In this document: positions 31,081-43,735 of the stretch, piece after piece
How the letters are laid out: the number at the start of each line of letters is the position of its first letter
Position numbering within the stretch: position 1 is the first letter of the stretch
Assembly (NCBI RefSeq): GCF_902459465.1
Contig: NC_047081.1
Location: forward strand, 9,143,883-9,207,882
Direction: 5' to 3'
Length of the DNA stretch: 64,000 bases
Origin: Asterias rubens
Taxonomy: Eukaryota; Echinodermata; Asteroidea; Forcipulatida; Asteriidae
Made by a program: the position numbers and the translations under genes
Notes under the pieces: generated by a model
Told to the model about the DNA's origin: nothing
The model's database searches: none
Seen by the model: only the letters and a program-made list of their open reading frames with translations

Positions 31081-32470
31081 TTCTTTGTTGGTATCTCAGA
31101 AAGTCCCACGTGTGTCTTGAAGGGTCTCTTGAGCGATCTACTGGAAATCAACACGTGCAAGATGACAACTTGACCTTTCAAGTGCTATTAAGTCGAGGTA
31201 GATGGTTTATTAAGTTCCCTCAGCTTGCTCTATGCTCTCAGACAGCCGATAGGTCCGTGGAGACTTACTTTTGAAAACTTTTTTTTTTAGTGATGGGTGT
31301 CTTTCCCTGAAGCTAACAATGTTCACTGGTGACTTCCAGAAGACTTTACAGCTATTTATATCATTTTTTTTTTATTTTTCAGTGATCCTCTCAGCTATAC
31401 CATGACTAACTAGAGGAATCACCGGTCACCGAATCAAATCATTAAAAAAATGCAGCAGGGCTATCCCAAGCCACGCCTCCGGACGCGTGACGTATCGTTG
31501 CACTTGCGAGAGCACAAGGAACGCTTCATTTCCCAGACGGCTGTTTTATGCTTCGATTGTTAAGATGTTTCCTTTATTGGTTTTTAAAACGTGGTGTGTA
31601 GAGCGCGTATGGGTATATCTTGTCAGGTGTATTTATTAATATTTTGAACACAATATTTGAATGTGCGCTACATAAATGAATAAATTTGTATTATTATAAA
31701 GCTTTAGAGAAACACCCGTGTGTAAATAACGAACTTACAAGTTGTGTAACTAGGGCTACCTTCATTGTATTTTCTAATGGGGATTTTCCTTTTTTCTATT
31801 TATAATATTTTGACATCTCCCACACTCTGTAAACATACCAATCTAATAATGAGTCATTATCATTGCTTATTACTTAAGGAAAATTCTCACGGTTTGAATG
31901 GGGCCCAACTGTGAAATAGGTTATGTTGTTTGTGCCACTGAATTCATTGAACCGAACAGTAAAAGCAAAATACTCCAAAACATGCAATGGCATAAATATT
32001 GTGTAATGAAAACGATTGCAGTGAGATGGTGCACTGATTTTCGTAGCTAATAATTTTTCTTGTTGAAATTTTTTGTTTAATCAAATGTTTGGCCTCATTT
32101 TAGACAGAGTTACCCAACGGCTGTTTACGTGAATGATAAAAACACTCTTCTTCAAAAACAGGATGCGCGGGCCGGCAATGAGCGAATGGCGGTTCCGACA
32201 CGGAGCAACAGGAATTCATTTTTACGCAATTTGCACCTCGCAACAAACAACCTTCGGAAACCCAAAATAGCTGTCTCTCTTACTCATTGTGATAATAAAG
32301 TCAATAATTGTTTACTCTAAGTTTGAATACTTGTTATGAATGATCAATAATCACCTTGTCAACAAATCGGTTCCTTGACACCTAATATTTACGTTTGGTA
32401 ATGACTCTTACAATTAATAAAGTATCAATATAAACCACAAGGGAAACTGACTGGGTAAACTTGTAAATGA

Positions 32471-32629
32471 TTTTTGGGGTTGAACAAAGAATTGACTAGA
32501 GTGGGATTCGAACCAACGACCTCCGGATTAACGTGCCTAGATAGCTCAGTTGGTAGAGCGCCGGCACGTTAATCCGAAGGTCGTTGGTTCGAATCCCACT
32601 CTAGTCAATTCTTTGTTCAACCCCAAAAA
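32471..32629. repeat. 66 bp inverted repeat enclosing a tRNA-like sequence
   Basis: The arm 32471-32536 (TTTTTGGGGTTGAACAAAG ... ACGTGC) is mirrored by 32564-32629 with only one mismatch seen. The 27 nt loop contains CTAGATAGCTCAGTTGG. Confidence 0.85.
32535..32607 (+). tRNA. tRNA-like sequence (Asn/Ile-like, probably pseudogene)
   Basis: It has an A box TAGCTCAGTTGGTAGAGCG and a B box GGTTCGAATCC, a T arm TCGTTGG...CCCAC, and an acceptor stem GCCTAGA/TCTAGTC with one mismatch. The anticodon stem is weak and the anticodon cannot be fixed (GTT is in the loop region). It lies almost wholly in the hairpin, so it is more likely a tRNA-derived mobile sequence than a working tRNA. Confidence 0.5.
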
Positions 32630-34383
32630 TTAATAAAGTAATAACAACTTTCTTGGTTAGAAGTAGGCCCTACACCAGCTTTTGAGAAACTTTTCACTTC
32701 AAAGTACTGCGGTTATATGGAAAAGGTTTTCAACCTGTATCCCCAAAATTGAATCCGAGAAGCGTTACTGACAGAAACGCTTCTCAGATTATGGTTAATT
32801 GCAGGTTATTCTTCCTGTGTGGATATATAACCGCTCTAGATTTTCGGTAAATTTATTATATCAAAAACACTCCACCTTTTGAAATGAAACTTTCACAGAT
32901 AACTTGATTGATAGTTAAATAGGAATCAAACAGACAATTAGCTCCAAATCCCTTTAAAATTTGCTTCAAAAAAATGTTGCACATGGGGTACTTTGCACTC
33001 GCCTTTCAGATCAAAATGATGGACATGGCGTATAATATAATGTTTACTCTAGATAACTGGCACCAGGCGATCGGTCTTGGTCAGGGGTGAGGCCACGACG
33101 GGTCAGGTCGGCTCTCTGAGCGGTGTGGGTCAAGAAAGGGGCAGAGCATCAAACCCTGACCATCATTCTTGAGACAAATTGGGACAACAGCTACGGGGCT
33201 CACACATGTCTGTTGCTAGACTTGTGGACAAGTCGTTCAATGTCTGCCGCGGTCATCGGCTCCCTCGCAACTACCTCGCGAGCTGCTTTGCGCGAGGCTG
33301 CTGCTCTCACGACTACGTCTTGAGGCAATTGAGGACAACGGCTTTGACTGTTGCTAAAGGTGTTGCTAAGGACATCCTATACTTCGATCAATGCATACTG
33401 ATAAAGAATAAAGGTTAATATTGTTAGGGCCAACTCTAAAAACTGAGTACCAGTGAAAACGCTAAGCAAAGTGTGATTTCACAAATCACTATGTTCATTA
33501 TATTGACAACTCATCTTGTAATGGGGCCAATTTCCTAGAGCTGCTAAGGCAGAAAATAATAATAGCCTAACCGTTTTATGATCAGCGAACAGATGGTACG
33601 TGCGAATAGATATTCTGGTTATAACATAATTTTGTTGCGCTTTTAGCCCCTTTGTGATTTAATTGATCTATTACCTTCCTTTGTTTTATAAAGGCATCCC
33701 AGCTTACAAGCTTTGCTTTAATGGGCCATGCCTCCATACAGTTTTCAGTCTTGTTAAATCTTATTGTTTGTATTTGTATATTGTGTTTGTATGGAAATAA
33801 ATGTTGATTGAAGTTGAATTAAGTAGCTCTGAAATTTGGCCCAGATGAACCGTAGTTCTTACTGAAATCGGACCATGTTCAGTAAAGACCTAACAATATA
33901 GATGTAAATCTTATGAAGATTAATTTTCCTTTTTAATGGCTGTACAGAGTTTTACAATTTCATTGTTTATCCAACCAACCTGTCACAAACAGTTAAGACA
34001 TTACTATTGGTCTGTTTCAGTCTTTTAAAAACAAAGCTCTCAAAAAATTAACTGAGTTTTAATGCTTACTCCCCGCTCAAGAGAATATTTTGATGAAATG
34101 CGGACATGGATTTTATTTTCAAAAATGACGGCATACTTGAAGTCAAGGTTTTCACTGAATACTTGTCTGGATTTTACATTTTTTTCTGGCTTCCTGTGAA
34201 GTATTTCGTTCCGGGTTCTTATAGGAAGCTTCTAAGGTCACTGGGCCAGTGGTTGGAAATTCTGTCAAAGAACTTACTTAGGACAGGAAAACAGTGTTTA
34301 TATAATGTAATTGGGGGTAGTGATGACAATAAATTATGTTTCATTTTGTCGTCATAACCAACAAACATAACGGATGTTATTAG

Positions 34384-34515
34384 TTTTTGTTTTGACCCTA
34401 TACACCAATGCACTGTATACTCAGTAAACTCCTCCCGAGTTATGTGAAGAAGAAAAAATCAGGTATATTACTCGGGTGTGATTCGAACCTATGACCTTTG
34501 CAATTCTAGAGCAGT
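34384..34515 (-). mobile_element. tRNA-derived SINE, reverse copy
   Basis: CACTGTATACTCAGTAAACT, CCCGAGTTATG, ATTACTCGGGTGTGATTCGA and CAATTCTAGAGCAGTGTCTT match the SINE at 56930-57056 in order, with the tRNA-like head cut short. Confidence 0.65.
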
Positions 34516-34570
34516 GTCTTTAAAATTACTTCACATTTGTTGTATGGGGTGTATATATGCACCCCTTCTT

Positions 34571-34941
34571 TCATGGACACTATTTTGGTAAGTACCCAAA
34601 ATAATGACTAGCAAAAAAACGTACTTGGTAACGAGCGATTGAGAGCTGCTGTTGATAGTATAAAACATTGTGAGAAACGGCTACCTCTAAAGCTAACATC
34701 GTTTTTGAGAAAGGGGCAATTTCTCACTCAAAATAATAAAACACTTCATCGGCTGAAGCCTTTTATTATGCATCTGATGAAAGCACACACCCATTAATTG
34801 TGCAACAAGGGTGTTTTTCAGTTCATTATTCTCTTGCGACTTCGATTACCAATTAAGTCAACATTTTCACAGGTTTTTTATTTTGTGCATAGTTGAGATA
34901 CACCAAGTGTCTTTGACAATTACCAAAGATGTCCAGTGCCT
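34571..34941 (-). repeat. TTAA-flanked element (family A), reverse copy
   Basis: Left end TGGACACTATTTTGG; right TTAA at 34942-34945. The interior GAGAAACGGCTACCTCTAA and TGCAACAAGGGTGTTTTTC fit the family. Confidence 0.75.
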
Positions 34942-35649
34942 TTAATGTGACACGCTTATGTAATGAACATTATAAAAGAATAACAACAACATAAAATTGA
35001 AGGCTGATGAGAGCGTAGGTGGCCATAACACGTTTCGGCCAGCCCACTGCCCACGGGATCGGAAAAACACTGGGCCAATTATGTTTTGAACAAAATTCCC
35101 AGTGACTTATTGAACCTTAATTAATTCATTCATTCTTATCTTTTATTTGTTTTTTTTTGTTTTGGGAATATTTCTAGTCCACATCCCTGTACCTCTAGGT
35201 GAACACTTATGAATAATGAATAATGAATAATTAATAATGACCCCCATACAACCATGGCCAATTGGGTCCTGGCACCAAGCCCTTCATGAATATTTACACA
35301 AAGTTTAATTTATGCAGCATCTCTGGAGGAAAGGAATAAATATTTATATTACATCCAAGCACTTGCATTTTTCTGTGACAAAGGAGCATTGTTGTGAAAG
35401 GAGTCGAGTTGGGAGGATATTTATTGTTCCAATCCATCATCCGCAAGTTCACATTTATGACGTCACAATAACTACCCTTGGGAGCCAGCCACAATAACAC
35501 AAAAACAAAATGGCGTCACGGACCCCGCCTGATTGGTCTTCCATTTAAGTTATGATTGGTATGTGAAGGCGCGGTATGGAATTTTAACAACTTCAGTTAA
35601 ATGCCACAAATTCCAAAAATACGTCTGTGGTTTACTTTTAGTTGTTTTG

Positions 35650-36440
35650 TAGACAGTTATCTTCAAGTTGTTTAGGTCGCTGCAAATTAAACCATTCTAA
35701 TTTGACATGCCCATTTGTAAGAGGAACTTCACAAACAAAATAGAGTTGTCATTCATGAAAACTCCACACCCAAAGTGAGCTACCATGAACTTGCGTTGTA
35801 CCGTTGATCTTGTGGGGCTATCTTCAACTCTTTTTCGTCATTGCAATTTTGAAACACATTTTCGACAAGCTACAGAAGGATTTCACAAAGAAAATTCATT
35901 CATGAAACTATACACCCAAACTTGAGAAGCCGTGAAAGTTAGTTGTATTATAGAGTTTTCTTCGGCTCGTTTTCGTCGCTGCAATTTGAACAACATTAAT
36001 ATTTTTTAACAGTCTCGTGTGTAAAGAAGAACTTCACGACCACGTAGAACTTTCATTCATGAAAACTCCACACTCAATAAAAACTTGAGCAATGACCACG
36101 GGTGTGGAGTTTTCATGAATGATCTTTTACAGAGTTATCTTCAACTCTTTTTTCGTCGCTGCAATTCGATCCACATTTTCGACAAGCTGGTGTAGGCCTA
36201 CACAGAATAATTTCAAACAAATCAGAGTTTTCATTCATAGAAACTCTACGGCCCAGGCCTACACCCGAAGCGAGCAGCCATGAACTTTATAGTTGTTCCG
36301 TAATGATCTTATGGAGTTAGTTATCTTCAACTCTTTTTTCGTCACTGCAATTCGAACTTCAACAAAATAGAGTTCTCATTCATGGTTACTCAAGGCCCAG
36401 TCCTACACCCAAAGCAAGCAGCCATGAACTTATAAGGTCA
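35650..36440. repeat. Degenerate tandem array, unit about 145-175 bp, with one inverted segment
   Basis: Repeated blocks CATTCATGAAAACTCCACAC, CACCCAAAG.GAGC followed by CATGAACTT, and ATCTTCAACTCTTTTTCGTC then GCTGCAATT recur about five times. At 36055-36073 and 36102-36120 ATTCATGAAAACTCCACAC occurs in opposite directions. Confidence 0.72.
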
Positions 36441-36843
36441 ACAAAATAAACCATAGGGAGCTATTTTCATACTCACTGGGGCACTACGGAGAAACTTGTT
36501 GGAGCAATTAACACAGCCATAACTAGCAAAGAAAGAGAATAATTGAGTCAGTGACTAGACCCGATGGGGCGTTGTAATTACAATGCAGACGTCTGTACGC
36601 CAGGCTCAAATTGAGTTATGATGTTTTGGGTGGGCATGGCGGTGAAGTATAATTCTACTGGTAACTTTGGCCTAAACTTTATTCAATCTAAGTATAAAGT
36701 GGTGAAAAGCCTGAAACAATGTCCTTTTATTCCGAAAAAATGTGTCAAAATGAATTGAGTTGTTACAGGTTCGTAGGCGACTCCTACCCTCCATAAAACT
36801 TATACTGGCTGACTGATTGACCCAGATGCAACGAGTGATTTAA

Positions 36844-37205
36844 AGCCATTGGACCCTTTCGGTTCAGAAAAAAAAAAGTTCACAGATTTACAAATAACTT
36901 ACAGGGTTTACAGAAGGCAATGGTGAAAGACTTCTCTTGAAATATTATTCCATGAAATGCTTTACTTTTTGAGAAAACAGCAAAACAATATAAATTCTCG
37001 TTAACGAGAATTACGGATTTATTTTAAACACATGTCATGACACGGCGAAACGCGCGGAAACAAGGGTGGGTTTTTCCATTGTTTTCTCCCGACTCCGATG
37101 ACCGATTGAGCCTAAATTTTCACAGGTTTGTTATTTGATATAGAAGTTGTGGTACACAAAGTGTGGGCCTTGGACAACACTGTTTACCGAAAGGGTCCAA
37201 TGGCT
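36844..37205. repeat. TTAA-flanked element, family C, copy 1
   Basis: TTAA at 36840-36843 and 37206-37209. Ends AGCCATTGGACCCTTTCGG and CCGAAAGGGTCCAATGGCT are perfect inverted repeats. The left half resembles family B and the right half family A (GATTGAGCCTAAATTTTCAC), so it looks like a chimera. Confidence 0.8.
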
Positions 37206-37267
37206 TTAACCTTAATTTAATTCGAGCCTTACATATTGTTTTGCACCTTTACTTCGATGTGTGTTAA

Positions 37268-37597
37268 AGGCAGTGGGCACTATTGTTAATTGTCAAAGAC
37301 TAGTCTTCACAGTTGGTGTTTCTCAACATATGCATAAAATAACAAACCTGTGAAAAATTGAGCTCAATCGGTCGTCGAAGTTGTGATATAATAATGAAAG
37401 AAAAAACACCCTTGTCATACGAAGTTGTGTGCTTTCTGGTGCTTGATTTCGGGACCTCAAATTCTAAACTTGAGGCCTCGAAATCAAATTCGTGGAAAAT
37501 TACTTCTTTCTCGAAACCTATCAACCTTTCCCCAATTACTCGTAATCAAGAAAGGTTTTATATTGATTTGAGTAATTACCAATAGTATCCTCTGCCT
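37268..37597 (+). repeat. TTAA-flanked element (family A), full ends
   Basis: TTAA at 37264-37267 and 37598-37601. It lacks about 50 bp containing GGGAGCCGTTTCTCACAATG but keeps both ends. Confidence 0.83.
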
Positions 37598-38195
37598 TTA
37601 AGACACTGGCTATTATTGGTAGTCAACCAATGGGAATACTACGTGAGTTCACGGTTCGGGAAAGGTCCACAGTTGGCAAATGTGTACAAAATGTGAGATG
37701 TTGCAAACAATAAATTAAGAGTATAAAACAAAGGAGCAGGACAATTGATCCACGATTGCAGGCGTATTTATACACACTTGTGTGCGTGGGGGGGGGGGGT
37801 ATCTACTTGAGGTCGTCGGTGTCTATCCTTTAACTCGCAATAATAAACATTGCAACTTCTTGGAAAGTGGAAGATGTAAGGATATCTTCGGCCCTAGTAG
37901 AGGTGCACGACCGAATGATTGCATGCGTTTAAGTGCTGCCGTAATAAACACACTTTCAGGATTTCCCGCTAAATCAACCGTGATGCCATAACCCGACGGC
38001 TATTTCTTGAGACAAATTTAAGTTTAACGTACTATGATGTTTCCTGTACGAAACCGCTACCTTGAATCAAACCTTTTTAAACCCAATTGGTTGTTAAGAA
38101 ATTGATTACGACCGTTTGTTTTCTCTTCCGAATCAAAAAGCACTCCACTATACAAACCTTTATTGGCTTACCAGGATTGTGCGGTCTCAACAACT

Positions 38196-38440
38196 GGGCC
38201 CAATTTCATAGAGCTGCTAAGCACAACAATTTGCTTAGCATGAAATGTTTGCCTCGATAAAAACAGGATTTCCGTACCAAATTTTTACGTGATTTTCAAG
38301 ATAAGCATACAACAGCTGAATACCAGTAACATAGAAATGCAACAAAATAGAAATTTGGTTGGTAATCATGTTTTTATCAAGGAAGAAATTTCATGCTAAG
38401 CAAATTTTTGTGCTTAGCAGCTCTATGAAATTTGGCCCTG
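38196..38440. repeat. Palindromic element (family D), best copy
   Basis: Ends GGGCCCAATTTCATAGAGCT and AGCTCTATGAAATTTGGCCC are inverted; further in, AGCACAACAATTTGCTTAGC pairs with CTAAGCAAATTTTTGTGCTT and GATAAAAACAGGATT with the TTTTTATCAAGG part. Confidence 0.82.
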
Positions 38441-38721
38441 TTGTATTTTTCATTGTGGTGTCCTGTTCAGTATAGAAACAAAATAATATTGTCATTTGTA
38501 AGGCTTAATTCAACCAACAGACGATTGTACGGTTGTTTGACAGGATAGCGAGGGTCTAAAATGATAATAAAAAGGACGTTATACTGAAGAAAGTATAAGC
38601 CTGCCCACATGTATACCAAATGTACCTACATTTCAAGATTTGAGAATTTGTTTTAGAGTTTCAAAGTTCGCAAGTCTTATATATTTTTCAAGTTGATTAT
38701 TATAACTTTGATAAACTCCAC

Positions 38722-39077
38722 TTTCAGAACAGACAAAAAAAGAAGTTCACATCAGATTTACAAATAACTTACAGGGTTTATAGAAGGTAATTGTGAAAGA
38801 CTTCTCTTGAAATATTATTCCATGAAATGCTTTACTTTTTGAGAAAACATGAAAACAATTATCAATTCTCGTCGTCGAGAATTTCGGATTTATTTTGAAC
38901 ACATGTCATTACACGGCGAAACGTGCGGAAACAAGGGTAGGTTTTTCCGTTATTTTCTCCTGACTCCGATGACCGATTGAGCCTAAATTGTCACAGGTTT
39001 GTTATTTTATATATAAGTTGTGATACACGAAGTGTGGGCCGTTGGACAATACTGTTTACCGAAAGTGTCCAGTGGCT
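38722..39077. repeat. TTAA-flanked element, family C, copy 2
   Basis: Nearly collinear with 36844-37205 (CAAATAACTTACAGGGTTTA, GAAAGACTTCTCTTGAAATA, ACACGGCGAAACG.GCGGAAAC), but its left terminus is lost; right TTAA at 39078-39081. Confidence 0.78.
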
Positions 39078-39439
39078 TTAAACTGATTTTCGGGCGAAAT
39101 AACAACAGAGGGAAAACCAAACGAACAATCAAACACTGCGGGAAAACACATCACCGGTGACACTTTAAATGAATCAAAATAACAAAACATGCATTTGTGT
39201 TTGATCATGGAGCAACTTGATCTGGTTTGATATTGCATCATGTCTTTTTGGTGAATTGAAGGATTCATAAAATACATCTCTGGAAGGATGACCTTTGACC
39301 CAGGCTACTTATAACCATCCAAATGTTTGTGTCTTCTTGTATAAACAAAATGGTGGATACCTGGAGGGTTCAGCTAATGGTTCACCATGGAGGAAGGAAA
39401 ATCACTTTGTGCATATGCCGCTTAAAGGCACCGCACCCT

Positions 39440-39880
39440 AACCACAGTGGTTGGAAGTTGTTTTAGATTGAGGCATATATGGAACAAGGGTACAAAACAT
39501 TCGGTTGAACTTTCTAGACCATGTAAACTGTGACGTCACCATGTTTCAAAAAGAACCAACTGGCCCGGAAGACTTGTACCCAGTTCAATGTAAACTTTAC
39601 ATTAAATCTGATTTTTTATGAAAATTGCGTTGTCTAATTTTTTTGTTTTTAACTTTTGACGCAAAGAAAGGAGACACACCTCAAAACTTGTTCAGCTGTT
39701 CCTTTTCCAACTCTTGTATTTATGTGGAAATTATTACAAGAATCGTTAAGATTTCCAATAGTGTGACCAGTGCAGTATCTTGCCCGCCAAAAAAGGCCCT
39801 TGAATACACAATGTCACTTTTTCGGTAAACAAAGACTAGGCTCTGCATTGTCTTTACAGTAATAGCATGCACCATCAAAA
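39440..39880 (+). repeat. Block duplicated at 41780-42330
   Basis: Shared words in the same order: AAAGGGTACA or AAGGGTACAAAACA; TTTTAGATT; TTTGACG.GAAGAA(G)G; GCAGTATCTTGCC.GCC(A)AAAAAGGCCC; and CATTGTCT..ACAGTA. Diverged, with indels. Confidence 0.55.
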
Positions 39881-39892
39881 AATACCGGGGTT

Positions 39893-39970
39893 CAGACAAC
39901 TCGTCCGTCGAGTCGTCCGAACGGTCGAGCTGTCTCAACCGGCGAGTTGTCTGAAGGACGAGTTGTCTAC
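39893..39970 (+). repeat. CAACTCGTCCG-type array with inverted order
   Basis: CAGACAACTCGTCCGTCGAG, CCGAACGGTCGAGCTGTC and GGCGAGTTGTCTG followed by GACGAGTTGTC. It is a partial palindrome and resembles the array at 6560-6725. Confidence 0.6.
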
Positions 39971-41779
39971 TATCCGCACCCTAACCACAGTGGTTTGAAT
40001 TTGTTTTAGATTGAGGAGCTATTTCTAGTTGGGAAAAAAAACTAAATTTGAATGCTGATCAATTTCACAGATATTTGTTAGCGGATGGATACACGATCGT
40101 AGTAGGTCCGTTTCCGATAAGCCTTGTTTTAGGTTGCGTGCCGGAGTGACTGCCCGCACGGGAAATTACTGGTCGTGTCCCCCCGCGATCTGACCGAGAG
40201 AGCTCGACTTGATGTCCCGTGTGTGACTCTCACGCCGTTTAGTTCGACCGCAGGCCGTGGGAGTTGGCTCTCGCAGAAAGTGGGCTACTAAACAAAAAAA
40301 CTTTGTCACAACATTCTGTTTGTCCTTGGTGAGGAGACACCTTGTGTGAACGCCGAGGGATCCACGGTTATTTTTAGGAAACTTACCCACGCATTGGGTT
40401 ATTATTAGCAAACAATGTTTGAAATCAAAATGATAGAAGCATTATATGAAGCTACCGGAAAAGTTGCATTAACTTAATTTGTGATTTCTGTGTTAGAGAT
40501 TATCTGTGACCATAATGATTTGAAGTGAGACCTCAAAAACCGCAGGGGTAAACTGAATGACTCCAATTATTAATTTAATTCAATATTTTGCCTCAAAACC
40601 GCAGAGTAAAATGAATAATTCCACTCTATTTCATATCAATAATTTACTATGCTTACTTCAATTCAGATATTGAAAAGTCTGCTGTATTCGTTTAGAAATG
40701 ACTCTGAAATTTCATGGCAATATTAAAAAGTTAAGTGTAAGAATTACAGCTGCAGTCTTGGATAGGAAATGCATTTTGAAAAACATTTCCCTTCTAAGTA
40801 CCATGGTTATTGTAGAAAAAGATCCCAAAAAAGTTTCTTCCTGCGTGGACATAATTCGCTCCGGATTTTCGGCGATAAGCCTATACCTCAAAAACGCGTA
40901 TTGAAATTATATGTTTAGATGTTAGTTTTTTTGTATATATATCTACGATATATATGATTAAAGCAATCGAACTGTTCCAAAAACCAAAGGTATAATTTAA
41001 GAGATTATTCCAGATAATAAACAGATGCCGCAAGTTGCAAAGCTCCAAGGGCCTTGATCCAGTTTCCTTAAGTCAAGGAATCTTAAAACCTAACCCAAGA
41101 CGCCTCAGTCATTGACCCATTACAGGCCATCCCATGGTGAGACTACACCCTTATTAAGAACCCAAAATGAGGGTATACTGGGAGGGAGGTTGATGGGTCC
41201 AAACCTAGGGCCGAAGATCGCGTCTTTTACCCCCACCAATTAAACCACTCCTCATCGGCCAGTCAGCGCCCAGCTGTGTGAGTCAGCAACAAGGGGCTAA
41301 GTCCAGGTTGTTGGAGTACACCCTGCCGTCTTCACTGCATGGTGTGCCCAAAGAATAATAACAAAAAAACCTTTATCGCCGTAAATAATTACGCTAAAGT
41401 AATTAACAACACTTTGGACTGAAATTACCCCCAAAGTGTCGGTATTATACCCTGACCTGAGAGCTGTCACGATTTATTTGGAAATGTTGACGTTTTAGGT
41501 CAACAATGACGAGCTTAATAGAAAAAACAAGGGAGGAGAGGGGTTCAATTTCATAAAATACTGCTTGACAAAAATGTCTTTGCTGAGAAAAAAAATTGAG
41601 TGGGGCATATGCCACAATAATGTAAACTTTATACTAGTTTGGCTTGTAACTTGTTTCTGTTAAATACTGTCTGTGCTTAGCAAGTTTGCTTGCTTTCACT
41701 GAAAGTTGCAGGCTTTGAGAAATGGGGCCGACAGGTACCGTTTCAATGTGCACCACTTATTATGATGTATGTCTATAAT

Positions 41780-42330
41780 GGAAAAGGGGTACAAGACAAC
41801 GTTTTAGATTTGGACTTTCTGTTTCTAGTAAAGACCAAAAAGGAGCCACAGAGCAGGGACAACTAAAACACAGCTAAAATTTGAAAAGAAAAAAAAAATC
41901 TGATATGGAGATTGCATCGTCTAATGTTTATAAAATGTTTGACGTGAAGAAGGGCGCATTAATTAAAGTGGAAATTATGACAAAAAAAGTCATTTTGTCA
42001 ATGTTTCACACTGGGCCTCGACTATCTTCAACTTTCTCTATACAAAAGACTTGCCTCTCCACAACCTACGAGCTAGGTCCAGCACCTCTGTAACAATTGT
42101 ATGGCTTTAAGTCAACTTGTAAATAAACCAAGACCAGACCCGCAGACAATATTGTTACAAGTGTTTTCTTCAGTCGTCGTCACCGCTCTATACTCCAGTC
42201 CGCTCGCATCACACGTTTCTTCTAGTAATAGTTAACCAGAGCCATGCATTATTATCACGAGTGCAGTATCTTGCCTGCCGAAAAGGCCCTGGAAAGTACA
42301 AGGTCACTCATAAAGATAACATTGTCTCCA
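41780..42330 (+). repeat. Block duplicated at 39440-39880
   Basis: Second copy of the block described at 39440, with an extra 150 bp (42050-42240) not seen in the first. Confidence 0.5.
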
Positions 42331-42647
42331 CAGTACATGTGAGTACCAACAAAAACACCAACCCTGTTAAAAAAATAAAAGAATAGTTTAATGGCACAAC
42401 ATACGTCATTTAGGTTTCTTGGCAGGATGTTTAGACAAGAGATTCGTTGCAGAAAGCGAAAGGTCTACCTTCTGTGTGTCCTTGTCGAGTTTCTAGAAAT
42501 CATGGATGACATTTTGATTGATTTCCAACTTGAGGAAGGATTGCTGTGGCTTTGCAAACATCCTGCGTTCACTGTGATGTAAATTAAACAAATGGCAGAC
42601 TTTGTTTTAAGCGGAGCCATGGGTGCGTTATTCATAAGGGTTTTTAA

Positions 42648-43358
42648 AGGCGGTGTGTGTACTCTTGGAAATTGTCAAAGACCTGGAGCTGCTTAAGCAT
42701 AACAAGTGCTCTATAAAAGTCATCTTTGTTAATGCATTTTTTTTATGTTCCCTTTACTGCGGTGGTGCTATTTATATTCTATTATTATGTATTTTTTCTG
42801 TGTAATTTTTAACAATACTTTTACCTTTAAATGCCACACAATTCAGCTTTGTGCTGCCAGTTGGTTCTTTAATAAAAATGCATGAATGAATGTATGAAAA
42901 GTTGCTAAGCACATCCAAATTATGCTTACCAAAATAAGGCTACCAGCCAAAGTATACCATTTCACATGTGCAATCTGTGGCTGGTATCTGGCTTATTGTT
43001 GCTATTGAAGAAGCTCTATATGAAACTGTGCCCATCTTCACTTGGTGTGGCCCAACCATATCCATAAAACAACAAACCTGTGAACATTTGAGCCCAATTT
43101 GCCATCGGTGCTGCAAGAAAGTAGTAAAAAGATAATTAATAGAATTGTGTGCTTTCAGATTCCTGAAAAAGGCTTGATGCCTGAAGCCTTTCTCAACTTC
43201 AAATTTGTCGGTGAAAAAAAATACCTTTTTTATTCTAAAAAACTATATACTTCAAAGGGTGTTGAATTTCATAATATCAACAGCTCTCGTGCTCTTTTAC
43301 GAAGTAACTTTTTATGGTAATTGATTTCTTGAGTATTTACCAAAGGTGTACCCTCCCT
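42648..43358 (+). repeat. TTAA-flanked element (family A) split by a family D-like insertion
   Basis: The left end (TTAA at 42644-42647, then AGGCGGTGTGTG, GTCAAAGACC) and the remainder (CTTCACTTGGTGTGGCCC onward to TTAA at 43359-43362) are separated by about 350 bp at 42681-43032. The insert opens GGAGCTGCTTAAGCATAAC and closes GAAGCTCTATATGAAACTG. Confidence 0.68.
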
Positions 43359-43604
43359 TTAAATGGTGACCACTCCAGTTCAAATCATCAACATTCTTCG
43401 TTTAAATTCATCACCAGGTCAAGTGTGACTTTTTAAAAGCTTTAATCCGAATTGTTGTAAATCATTTAATGACTTGCCTTGGCCTAAATTTGTTGTAGTA
43501 CTAATAATTTTCCAAAGATCTATACGGAGACAACTAAAAAGGAACGGTCTGGAAAAAAGGGTTGTGTGTACGACATAAAACACTAACATTCTCTCAATTA
43601 TTGA

Positions 43605-43735
43605 CAATAAACTTACATGGTTTAAATATGGTCGAAAGCCTCATTTACTTGCCGAGGTGCTTTATTGAAAATGAGTAAAACAATTTCACGAAGATTTTTT
43701 TCTTTCTTTTTCTTAGTGACACGAAAATTATTTTA
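43605..43735 (+). repeat. Partial family B copy
   Basis: TAAACTTACATGGTTTAA, GTCGAAAGCCTC, GAGGTGCTTTATTGAAAATG and GAGTAAAACAATTTCACGA follow the order of the family B half-palindrome. Confidence 0.5.
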
